DNA from: Geofilum rhodophaeum
GTDB taxonomy: Bacteria; Bacteroidota; Bacteroidia; Bacteroidales; Marinilabiliaceae
Direction of reading: 5' to 3'
DNA length: 64,000 nucleotides
Assembly (NCBI RefSeq): GCF_002210225.1
Contig: NZ_MWUJ01000010.1
Location: forward strand, 1-64,000
Shown in pieces: positions 16,556 to 25,900 of the stretch. A program made the translations under genes and the position numbers. Below the pieces are notes generated by a model. The model saw nothing but the letters and a program-made list of their open reading frames with translations. It made no database searches and had not been told where the DNA came from. Positions within the stretch are counted from its first letter, which is position 1. Each line of letters begins with the position of its first letter.

Positions 16556-18376
16556 TTAGTGAATGATTTGGAGCAGGAGTTCTTCCTTGCTGAGTTTGCC
16601 GCCGGCCAGAAGCATGGCGGTGTCGATGAGGGCCAGGTGGGAGTAGGCCTGTGGGAAATTCCCCAAGAGGCGTTTCGTCTCAAAATCGAGGTCCTCACTG
16701 AATAGTCCCAGGTGGTTGGAATAGCTCAGAAGCTGGTCGAATTTTTTCCGGGCTTCTTCTTCCTCTCCAATCATGTAGAGGGCTCTGACGAGCCAAAAGG
16801 AGCAGATGGTGAAGGCCGAAGAGGGTTCGCCAAAGTCGTCCTTGTTGCGGTAGCGGAACATGAGGTCTTTATGGCCGAGCTCCTTTTGTATGGCTTTTAC
16901 GGTGCTGACAAATTGGGGATCCTTGCCGGCAATGAAGCCGTAAAATTCCATTTGCAGTACCGAAGCATCCAGGTCAGCTACTCCGTAGGCCTGGGTAAAG
17001 GCTTGTTTTTCTTCGTTCCAGGCCTTGGTGAGGATGTCTTGTTTTATTTTCTCCCGCAGCGGCATCCATGCTTCGGCCTGGTCGCGTTGTTGCAGAAGGG
17101 ACGCAATTTTTATGGCACGATCTACGGCTACCCAGCAAAGCACTTTGCTGAAGGTGAAGTGACGGTCGTTTTGCCGCATTTCCCAGATGCCTTTATCGGG
17201 CCGCTTCCAGTTGCGTTCTACGGCCCTTACCATGTTGCGGGTAATGGTCCAAAGTTCCTCACTGTGTTCGAGGGTGACCGAGAACAGCTGGAAGTGTTGG
17301 TAAATGACATCCATCAGGATGCCGTAGATGTCGTTCTGTTTTTGTTTGTAGGCGGCGTTGCCGGTGCGTACAGGGGCTGAATGGCAGTAGCCCGACAGGT
17401 GGTCGAGTGTTTCTTCGGTCAGTTTTTTCTCCCCGTTGATGCCGTACATGATTTGGATGCGCTCGTCTTTCTCTGGCAATAAATCGGTGATGAAGCGCAG
17501 GTAGTCGTTGGCCAGGTTGTAGTGGTCGAGACTGGTCATGACTTTGATGACCATGGAGGCATCGCGTATCCAGCAGAAACGGTAGTCCCAGTTGCGCACT
17601 TCTCCTACCGTCTCGGGCAGGGAGGTGGTGAGGGCAGCCAGTATGGCGCCGCTTTTTTGGTAGCTGAGGAGCTTTAATACCAGGGCGCTGCGTGCAATGG
17701 CGTCGTTGTATTTTCCAAAACGGGTGGTGCGCTCGGCCCAGGTGAGCCAGTAGGCTTTGGTGCGTGAGAGTTTGGTGTACGAGCGTTCGACAGTTTGTTT
17801 CAGCAGTTTTTGGTTGTAACTCAGAAGTACAAACTCGTCTTTGGTGAGGGTGAGCAGTTGCCGGCAAACTACGTTGGAGATGTTCATGCTCGAATACAGG
17901 TACATGGAGTCGTAATTGCCCTTGGCGGTTTGGGCTTTTACAAAACTTTTGTATATGTCTATTTGTGTGGGGTGTTTGCTGTATTCGAGTCTGGGATCGT
18001 AGGTTATGCGAAAAGTAGGGGCTCCCTCAATGTGCTTGAAGTAACGAATGACATCGGGGGGCATGTAGTAATTGCCGTTGTCGAGTTTGTAGCGCGGCAT
18101 AAAGTCGTGTACTTCAAAGATGCCGTCGGTACAGGTAAAGCGGGTGATGAGTATGTTGGTGTTCCAATCGTATTTCTGGGATATTTGAGCCTCCGTCTCC
18201 GGCAGAATTTCAAAACTGCCTCCCTTCTCTTCGTCGAGCAGTTTGCCAAATACTGAAGATGAATCGAATTTGGGCAGGCACAACCACTCGATGGCTCCTT
18301 TGTCCGACACCAGGGCACCGCTGCGACAATTCCCGATGATGCCGTAGTTCAGACTGCGTTCACATTGTTTCTTCAT
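16556..18376 (-). CDS. Glycoside hydrolase family 15 (glucoamylase/trehalase type)
   Basis: 606 residues of cytosolic GH15, with no signal peptide. The start MKKQCERSLNYGIIGNCRSGALVSDKG and the (alpha/alpha)6 barrel motif RNWDYRFCWIRDASM are typical of the bacterial subgroup annotated as glucoamylase or trehalase. GIWEMR carries the likely general-acid Glu. EPSSAFTICSFWLV near the C-terminus carries the likely general-base Glu. The gene is divergent from a trehalose-6-phosphate synthase/phosphatase fusion, with 175 bp between them. Trehalose is therefore a plausible substrate, and the pair would make and break the same sugar. Substrate is inferred from context. Confidence 0.88.
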   Translation of the reverse strand: MKKQCERSLNYGIIGNCRSGALVSDKGAIEWLCLPKFDSSSVFGKLLDEEKGGSFEILPETEAQISQKYDWNTNILITRFTCTDGIFEVHDFMPRYKLDNGNYYMPPDVIRYFKHIEGAPTFRITYDPRLEYSKHPTQIDIYKSFVKAQTAKGNYDSMYLYSSMNISNVVCRQLLTLTKDEFVLLSYNQKLLKQTVERSYTKLSRTKAYWLTWAERTTRFGKYNDAIARSALVLKLLSYQKSGAILAALTTSLPETVGEVRNWDYRFCWIRDASMVIKVMTSLDHYNLANDYLRFITDLLPEKDERIQIMYGINGEKKLTEETLDHLSGYCHSAPVRTGNAAYKQKQNDIYGILMDVIYQHFQLFSVTLEHSEELWTITRNMVRAVERNWKRPDKGIWEMRQNDRHFTFSKVLCWVAVDRAIKIASLLQQRDQAEAWMPLREKIKQDILTKAWNEEKQAFTQAYGVADLDASVLQMEFYGFIAGKDPQFVSTVKAIQKELGHKDLMFRYRNKDDFGEPSSAFTICSFWLVRALYMIGEEEEARKKFDQLLSYSNHLGLFSEDLDFETKRLLGNFPQAYSHLALIDTAMLLAGGKLSKEELLLQIIH

Positions 18377-18495
18377 ACGCTGTTTATGATTTTTGCTTTA
18401 AAAGGTAACGTAAAGAAGCTAAAAAGGATTCAGAAAAGAAAGCCGGAGGCCTTCCGATTTCGCTCGTCCTGCTGGGAAAAGTTCTTTCTTTTGCC

Positions 18496-18503
18496 TATAT
18501 TTG
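18496..18503 (+). promoter_or_regulatory. -7-like element upstream of otsAB
   Basis: TATATTTG matches the Bacteroidota TAnnTTTG element and lies 48 bp before the otsAB start. No convincing TTTG is found at the expected -33 spacing, so this is a partial match. Confidence 0.4.
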
Positions 18504-18551
18504 TTTAGAATCGTTCTTGATTTTTTGCCAACCCAAAAATTCTACTGTTTT

Positions 18552-20756
18552 ATGAAGAAACTACATATTGTATCCAACCGACTGCCTTTTAGTATTACTT
18601 ATGACGAAGATAAACCCGGGCTGGAACCCAGTGTGGGTGGATTGGCTACGGGGATGAATTCGGTTTATAAGGATTTTAACGGAAAGTGGATTGGTTGGCC
18701 GGGCATTGCTTCGGACACCAAATCGCCCATTGAGCTTAAGCAGGTGGAGGCTTTGCTGGCTAAGGAAGGTTGTGAGTCGGTGCACCTAACGGCGCATGAG
18801 GTGGAGGAATTTTACGAGGGGTTTTGCAACAACACCATTTGGCCGCTTTTTCATTATTTCCCACAATATGTTGATTTTCATTCCGAGTTTTGGGAGGCCT
18901 ATGTGGCTGTGAACCGGAAATTTGCCGATAAAACCCTGGAGGTGCTGGGTGAGGGCGATTATGTTTGGGTGCACGATTATCAGTTGATGCTCGTCCCCGA
19001 GATGATTAAGCGGGAACGGCCCGACATCACCATCGGCTACTTTTTGCACATTCCTTTTCCGTCTTATGAGGTCTTTCGCATTCTGCCCTGGCGTAAGGAG
19101 CTGCTGAAGGGCTTGTTGGGTGCCGACTTGATTGGTTTCCATACTTACGATTACGAGCGACACTTTTTGAGCAGTGTGCGCCGTCTTTTTGGTTATGAGA
19201 TCAATTTCAATCAAATTCATATCGACGACCGGATTATTCTGGCGGATGCTTTCCCGATGGGGATTGATTACGATAAGTTTGCCGAGGCGGCCAGTCGTAT
19301 TCATCAAACGCCTTTGAAGGACCGTTCGGAGGTGCATCGTGAGTTGGAAAAGTACTTTTTAATGGATCCGGACCGGAAGCTGATTCTTTCGATCGATCGT
19401 CTGGATTATTCTAAGGGCATTCCGCATCGCTTGCGGGCTTTTAATAAGTTTTTGGAGCGACACCCCGAGTACCATGGCAAGGTGAGTTTGATTATGTTGG
19501 CTGTACCTTCGCGCAATAATGTGATTCACTATCAGCGGCTGAAGAGTGAGGTGGATGAGCTCGTGGGCAGCATCAATGGTTTGTACGGCAACATCAATTA
19601 TACCCCGGTATGGTATTTTTACCGCTCCATGCCTTTCCAAAACTTGGTGGAGATGTACAGCATGTCCGACGTGGCTTTGATTACACCGGTTAGAGATGGA
19701 ATGAATCTGGTGGCGAAGGAATATGTGGCCTCGCGCATTAATCAGACGGGTGTTATGGTGTTGAGCGAAATGGCGGGTGTGGTTAAGGAGATGGGAGAAG
19801 CTGTGGTGATTAATCCCAACGATGAGAACGAAACGGAGCGGGCCATTCTGCAGGCGCTTGAAATGCCGGGCGAGGAACAGGTGAAGCGGATGACTGCCAT
19901 GCAAAAGCGTCTGAAGCGCTACGATGTGTTCAAATGGGCCAAGGATTTTGTAGGGGCCTTGCAGCGGGTAAATCGTTTGCAGAAGGACTTTTTGGCGAAG
20001 AAAATCACCGATAAAATCAGCGAGGAGCTGGTTGGCCGATATAAGAAGGCGAAGAAGCGGGCCATCTTTTTGGACTACGATGGCACCCTTAAGGGTTTTA
20101 AGGACAATCCGCAGGAGGTGCAGCCCGATGCTGAGCTGGAGCATTTGATTGAGGAGTTGACCAGCATTGAGCAGAATGTGGTGACCATCATCAGTGGGCG
20201 CGATAAGGAAACGCTGGGGCGTTGGTTCGAGGGCAAACAGGTGAATCTGATATGTGAGCACGGGGTTTGGTTGAAGCGTTTGGGCGGTGACTGGGAAATG
20301 CTGGCCAATGCCTCCAACTCTTGGATGCCGATGATTAGGCCGGTGCTCGACAGTTATGTGGACCGTACACCGGGTTCCTTTTTGGAGGAGAAGAATTATT
20401 CGTTGGTGTGGCATTTTAGAGGTGCTGAAGCTGAGCTGGGTGAGTTGCGTGCCAAGGAATTGCGCGATGAGCTGACTGGTTTGGTGGCCAACCACAATCT
20501 GGAGATTATGGAGGGCAACAAGGTGGTGGAAGTGAAGACCGGCGGCATCAATAAGGGGGCTGCGGCCAATAATTTTTTGATGAATATGGATGCCGACTTT
20601 ATAATGGCGATGGGCGACGACTGGACCGATGAGTTTTTGTTCCGTGAATTGCCCGATACGGCCGTTACCATAAAGGTTGGCATTAAGCACACGAGTGCTT
20701 CGTACAAGTTGGAGACCGTTGAAGCGGTGCGTAAGTTTCTGAAGCAATTGGCCTAG
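18552..20756 (+). CDS. Bifunctional trehalose-6-phosphate synthase/phosphatase (OtsA-OtsB fusion)
   Basis: 734 residues from ATG 18552; upstream codons back to 18501 are unlikely because the GT20 fold starts at KKLHIVSNRLPFS. The GT20 (OtsA) part runs to about residue 470, with VGGLATGM, VWVHDYQLMLVP, HIPFPSYEVFR, DRLDYSKGI and RDGMNLVAKEY. The HAD phosphatase (OtsB) part begins near 495, with DYDGTLKG (Asp508 and Asp510) and MGDDWTDEF near the end. The enzyme makes trehalose from UDP-glucose and glucose-6-phosphate in one polypeptide. hflK follows after 36 bp. Confidence 0.95.
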   Translation: MKKLHIVSNRLPFSITYDEDKPGLEPSVGGLATGMNSVYKDFNGKWIGWPGIASDTKSPIELKQVEALLAKEGCESVHLTAHEVEEFYEGFCNNTIWPLFHYFPQYVDFHSEFWEAYVAVNRKFADKTLEVLGEGDYVWVHDYQLMLVPEMIKRERPDITIGYFLHIPFPSYEVFRILPWRKELLKGLLGADLIGFHTYDYERHFLSSVRRLFGYEINFNQIHIDDRIILADAFPMGIDYDKFAEAASRIHQTPLKDRSEVHRELEKYFLMDPDRKLILSIDRLDYSKGIPHRLRAFNKFLERHPEYHGKVSLIMLAVPSRNNVIHYQRLKSEVDELVGSINGLYGNINYTPVWYFYRSMPFQNLVEMYSMSDVALITPVRDGMNLVAKEYVASRINQTGVMVLSEMAGVVKEMGEAVVINPNDENETERAILQALEMPGEEQVKRMTAMQKRLKRYDVFKWAKDFVGALQRVNRLQKDFLAKKITDKISEELVGRYKKAKKRAIFLDYDGTLKGFKDNPQEVQPDAELEHLIEELTSIEQNVVTIISGRDKETLGRWFEGKQVNLICEHGVWLKRLGGDWEMLANASNSWMPMIRPVLDSYVDRTPGSFLEEKNYSLVWHFRGAEAELGELRAKELRDELTGLVANHNLEIMEGNKVVEVKTGGINKGAAANNFLMNMDADFIMAMGDDWTDEFLFRELPDTAVTIKVGIKHTSASYKLETVEAVRKFLKQLA

Positions 20757-20792
20757 GCCTATTGCTTTTATTTTTATATCTAATACAGATTT

Positions 20793-21767
20793 ATGAGCAA
20801 TCAACATTTTCAGGTGCCACCTCAGGTGGCTGCCTTAATTAAGAATGCACGTCAAATAATCCTGGGGGCCCTGGTGCTTTTGCTGGTGTGGACCGGGTTT
20901 TTTCAGGTGGGACCTGAAGAGGTGGGTGTTATTACCCGCTTTGGCAAATATACCAGGGAGGTGAATCCCGGACTGAATTTTAAGATTCCTTTGGTGGAGC
21001 GGGTGATTAAGGTTGCGGTAGAGCGCCAGGAAAAGCAGGAGTTTGGTTTTCGCACGGTAGAGGCCAACGTGCGCTCGGAGTATACCAAGCGGGGTACTGC
21101 AGATGAGTCGCTGATGTTAACCGGCGATTTGAATCTGGCCGATGTGGAGTGGGTGGTGCAGTACCGCATCAGCGATGCCTACAGTTATTTGTTTAAGGTG
21201 CGCCATCCTGAGAATACTTTACGTGATATTTCGGAATCTTCAATGCGTCAAGTGGTGGGTGATCGTACCGTAAATGAGGTGCTGACCGTGGGGCGTTCGG
21301 AAGTGGCGCTGGCGGTGGAGGAATTGATTCAGCGTTTGAGCGATGAATACGAGTTGGGTATTCGGGTTGAGCAGGTGGTGTTGCAGGATGTTACGCCCCC
21401 GGATCCTGTGAAAAGTGCCTTTAATGCCGTGAATGAGGCGCAACAGGAAAAGGAAACCCTGATTAATCAGGCCAAGAGTGAGTACAATAAGGTGATTCCG
21501 CATGCCCGTGGGCAGGCCCGTGAAACCATTCAAAAGGCTGAGGGGTATGCTTCGGCCAGGGTGAATAATGCGCAAGGGGAGGCTACGCGTTTTGAACTGC
21601 TTTATCAGGAGTATGTGAAGGCGCCGGAGGTGACGCGCCGTCGTTTGTATATGGAAACCATGCAGCGGGTGCTGCCTGAGTTGGGCAACAAAATCATTAC
21701 CGACCAGGAGGGCAACAATGTGCTGCCTCTGTTGCAAATGCCTTTGAGTCCGGCCAACAAGCAGTAG
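20793..21767 (+). CDS. hflK: FtsH protease modulator HflK
   Basis: 324-residue band-7/SPFH protein, N-in with one membrane helix (ILGALVLLLVWTGFF, about 23-37) and a periplasmic SPFH domain. VGPEEVGVITRFGKYTREVNPGLNFKIP is the typical start of the domain. A helical stretch rich in Ala, Glu and Gln (FNAVNEAQQEKETLINQAKSEY) follows. With HflC it forms the cage that surrounds and regulates FtsH. The downstream hflC gene starts 16 bp after the stop. Confidence 0.9.
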   Translation: MSNQHFQVPPQVAALIKNARQIILGALVLLLVWTGFFQVGPEEVGVITRFGKYTREVNPGLNFKIPLVERVIKVAVERQEKQEFGFRTVEANVRSEYTKRGTADESLMLTGDLNLADVEWVVQYRISDAYSYLFKVRHPENTLRDISESSMRQVVGDRTVNEVLTVGRSEVALAVEELIQRLSDEYELGIRVEQVVLQDVTPPDPVKSAFNAVNEAQQEKETLINQAKSEYNKVIPHARGQARETIQKAEGYASARVNNAQGEATRFELLYQEYVKAPEVTRRRLYMETMQRVLPELGNKIITDQEGNNVLPLLQMPLSPANKQ

Positions 21768-21783
21768 TCACCAACCCAAAAAA

Positions 21784-22731
21784 ATGTACAAAATGAAGAA
21801 AACAATAGTATTGATACCCGTATTAATTATTCTGCTGATTGTTGGATTTGGCAGTGTTTACGTGGTTAATGAAACGCAGCAGGTGGTTATTACCCAGTTT
21901 GGTCGTCCCGTTGGAGAAGCGGTTACCACACCAGGCCTTAATTTTAAGCTGCCCTTTATTCAGAAGGTGAATTATTTTGATAAGCGATATTTGGAGTGGG
22001 ATGGCGATGCCAACCAAATTCCGACCCGCGACAAGAAGTTTATTTTTGTGGATTCTTATGCCCGTTGGCAAATTACCGATCCTTTGAAATTTTTCATTCG
22101 TCTCACGAATGAAAGGGGAGCCATGTCGCGGATTGCCGATATTTTAGATGGCGAAACGCGCGACCATGTGGCCAATCATAATTTGGAAGAGGTGGTGCGT
22201 ACCAGCAACCGTACTCCTGTGGCTACCGATGTTATTTCTGAAATGCTGTCCGATTCGCTGGTGCAAATTGAGGTGGGGCGCCAGCGCATTCAGGAAATGA
22301 TTCAGGAGTCGGCCAATCGCCAGGCCGCAGATTTGGGAATTGCCATCCTCGATTTCAAAATCAAGCGCATTAATTATGAGGAGGAGGTGCGCGAACAGGT
22401 GTACAACCGGATGCGCAGTGAGCGCATGCGTATTGCCGATGAGTTTCGTTCGGAAGGACAGGGGGAGGCTTCTTCCATCAACGGTGAAAAGGAGCGGGAC
22501 TTGCAGGTGATACAATCGACAGCCTTTAAGGAGGCGGAGGAAATTATGGGTAAGGCCGATGCCGAGGCGGCATCAATATATGCTGGGGTGTACGACCGGT
22601 CGGCAGCTTCGCGTGAGTTGTATGCTTTTATGAAGGCGATGGAGACTTTTGAGAAGACCTTTGACGGGGAGACTCAGGTTATTTTATCGACCAAGAGTGA
22701 ACTCTATAAGTATTTGAAAGATATGCGCTGA
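21784..22731 (+). CDS. hflC: FtsH protease modulator HflC
   Basis: 315 residues (312 from ATG 21793). An N-terminal membrane helix (IVLIPVLIILLIVGFGSVYVV) is followed by an SPFH domain starting VNETQQVVITQFGRPVG. Helical NREEV-like segments follow, such as YEEEVREQVYNRMRSERMRI. HflC pairs with HflK in the FtsH complex. A strong terminator follows the stop, so hflK-hflC ends the transcript that may begin at otsAB. Confidence 0.9.
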   Translation: MYKMKKTIVLIPVLIILLIVGFGSVYVVNETQQVVITQFGRPVGEAVTTPGLNFKLPFIQKVNYFDKRYLEWDGDANQIPTRDKKFIFVDSYARWQITDPLKFFIRLTNERGAMSRIADILDGETRDHVANHNLEEVVRTSNRTPVATDVISEMLSDSLVQIEVGRQRIQEMIQESANRQAADLGIAILDFKIKRINYEEEVREQVYNRMRSERMRIADEFRSEGQGEASSINGEKERDLQVIQSTAFKEAEEIMGKADAEAASIYAGVYDRSAASRELYAFMKAMETFEKTFDGETQVILSTKSELYKYLKDMR

Positions 22732-22744
22732 TTTTTTCGGCGGG

Positions 22745-22780
22745 CCAACAGGTGCCTTCGGGCGCTTGTTGGTTTTTTTT
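22745..22780 (+). terminator. Rho-independent terminator after hflC
   Basis: CCAACAGGTGCC and GGCGCTTGTTGG pair (with two wobble pairs) around TTCG and are followed by eight T residues at 22773-22780. Confidence 0.85.
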
Positions 22781-22915
22781 GTAATAGATTACAGTTTGAC
22801 AGTGTGGCGGATTTTCCGCTGACGCTTTACTCGAAATATTCCAACAAAAACTGTTAATTTGTAATAAAAAATTGGTTTATTTGAGCTTGTTTTAAACTTT
22901 AAATCCGACACCATC

Positions 22916-25900
22916 ATGCAAATTGAGGGACTTCCAAAGGCTTTTTTGCGGAAAGAGGCACGTGAGTACATCGACCTGTACCGGTCGCTGGGCGAAAGGG
23001 CCGAGGTTTTTTTGCCCAATTACGTTTTCGATAACCTTCAGGCGTTTGTGCGACTGTGTTACGAAGAGCCTATAGACCCTGCCCGCCAACAGGCCGAAAT
23101 TCAGAAATACCTCTTGAAATTTCAGGAAGAACTTCCGGGATACTCCGATGTGGCGTTAATGCTTTACCCGCACGAGGATTCCAAGGCATTTTTATACACT
23201 TCACTTAAACAGAAATTCAATCAAAAACTGGGTTATTTTGCCGATAACGATGTGGTGGGCAAGGAAAAGAAGGCCTGGATTGAAAACATACTTGCCGGGC
23301 ACGATTTGTCGGTAGGCACTCCGCCGGTTACCGAGGCGACCATTGATTATCTGGCCAAGGTTATAATAGGTAATCCTGCCCGGGAATTGCGGCGCTTTAG
23401 GGATGTAATAGGCGTGATTGGCGATATTGATGAGGCCCACTGGAATTACCTGATGGATACCCTCGATCAAATGATCAACCAGAGCACCCATTACACCACC
23501 AAGGCCGAGAAAAGCAACTTTTTGCACCGGACCGAGTGGGCGGTCAACTTTAAGGGACTCAACGGCTTTATCCGCACCGTGGTGTCGGGCAATTCGGATA
23601 TGGCGGTGGAGTTGCTGCGCGGAGAGGTGCTCGGCAGGGATTGCGTAAAGGTGGTGGAGAATGTGAAGGGCGACGAACTGTTTGCCCAAATGCAAGCCGA
23701 TACCTCCAGTGTTTTTGTGGTGAAGGTGAAGCACATGCGTAAGAATATGTTTTCGGGCTCGCGCTGGTTTCCTTACATCTCCCGCATTGTGGTTATTGAC
23801 GATTCGCCCGAATCGGTGGCATCCAACACTTCGCTGGTTTTTAGTTTTCACAACGGCATCATCAATACCCTCAACAAGGTGCACACCAAAAAGCTGGGTG
23901 CACCTGCCAATACCCAGTTGAACCTGCGTTTGATTCTGGAGAATGTGAACCGCTCCAATTTGGTTGAATTTAAGGATTTGGTCGACGCTAAGATTGAGGA
24001 GTACAATCAGGAGTTGCAGGACCTGAAGCAGGAGCAGCTGGGCGACGCTTCGGACCTGGTGAAAAGCATCAATCTGTATAAATTCGACGGCTTTACCCGC
24101 CAGATATTGGTAGACCGCTACTCTTTGGCTCGCCTGCGAGATTTCATCCAGTTTATTCAGAATACGGTTGACGATAAAAAGCGAAAGGCGCAAAACACCG
24201 CGCTGATTGCGGATTTTGAGGCCAAAATCCGCAAGTACTTCTACAGCAATACTCCGGCGGTCCGCATAGCCACCATCCTGGAAGGGGGAGGGCGCAATCA
24301 AATCCGTACCTATGGCGATTACCTGCTGCAAAGAGAAATTAAGGCGCTGGATCCCGCTGCCGTTAAGCGCTGCAGAGTGATTCTCGATTTTATTCCCGAC
24401 AACTACAAGCGTACGCTGCACAACCACTTTCACAAGAACTTCGGCATCAATCTGTTTTTGGAGCGTTACCAAAAGTTCATCACCAAGGTCGATAATGAGG
24501 CCGACAACAAGGGACGCTTTCGCAATGTGTTGATCGACCTGGGGGTGTATAAGGATTATGAGCACAAGTCGGAGGAGGAGCAAAAGATCATCCGTGGTTT
24601 CATCAGCGATTTAGGGAACCTCGACAAGACCTCCATCGCCGACGATGTGCAGATGATCATTCGCGACATCCTGTTTAATAAGGATGCCCAACCCAAGCCC
24701 TACATCGTGTACAATAAGGTCTTGGCCTGGGAGTACACCGATTTGTTTTCGGAGGAGCGTTTCAACATCAACCCCTTCGACATAGAAATTGAGAACCTCG
24801 ACGATCAGCGCATCGATTACGAGCGCATTCATCGCAAGCTGGCCCGCATTAAAAATACCCTGCAGCTTTTCGACAGCAGTGGCAACTTGTGGGATCGTTT
24901 TTGCGAGAACCTTACCATCATCATCAACGATCCCTCGAATCCTACGGGCTACTCCGATTTCAACCGCGAGAACCTGATTGAATTCCTGAAGTTTGTAAAC
25001 AACAGCCGGATAACCCTGCTGTTGGATGAGGCCTATACCGACAGTGTAAAAATTGACGACGAGCTGCTGCCCAAGTGGCGATCCATCTCGCGTTATGTAT
25101 TCAACAACGAGAACCTCCTGTCCAAGATTCGGGTGGTATCGTCTTTGTCCACCACCAAGAATCTGGCCGGCTCGGGCGATCGGCTCGGGGCCATAGTGGC
25201 CACACCGGCTATGAATGCTGTGGTGGAGTACGCCGATGCCCGCAATACTGCGGTACGCGGCAACAGCACCTCCCTGTACTTTTTGAACGAGGTGTTGGGC
25301 GTGGCCATTCGGGCCAAAGCCATTAAGGATAAGCTGGAGGTGGAATTGCCCAAGAATGCCAGTCGCAGTAAAATTCAGCGGGTGATCGAAAACTTTTTGG
25401 TGGAACAAACCAAAGCCATGCCGGGAGGTAAGACCGGTGCCGAGACGCCGGTAAGTATGTTTGAGGGCAGTCCCCTCCACCTCTTCCTGCTCGAAGAGCT
25501 GGTGAGTCTGTCCAAACTCGACATTTTGAATTTGCCCGATGACTTTAAGTACCGCGAGGTGCCCTTCTTCGTTTATTATTTTGAGCAATTGGTGAAGGGA
25601 CTGAACACTTTTAGGGTAAACAAAAACTTCCGTACCGAATCGAACCGACGACTTTCTATGGCCAAAAGGGTGGCTGCAGAAGTGCTGGAGGCTACGGAGA
25701 CTACCGATGTGGACGTTATTGAGTCGGACGGCTCCTACCTTTTCAACCTGCTCTTCCATGATTTTGGCTCCTACAACGATCTGGAGATTTTCTGCAAGGC
25801 CCTGGGTGAACAGCGCGGCCTTTGTGCGCTGCCCTACAAAACCGGCGTAGTTCGTTTTTCTCTGGGGGGCTATCTCGACGGCAGCGCCCGCAGTTACGAG

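Noticed and set aside
16397-16705. 102-codon plus-strand frame across the GH15 terminator
   Set aside because: It runs through the perfect 18-bp hairpin and into antisense GH15 sequence. No recognisable motif.
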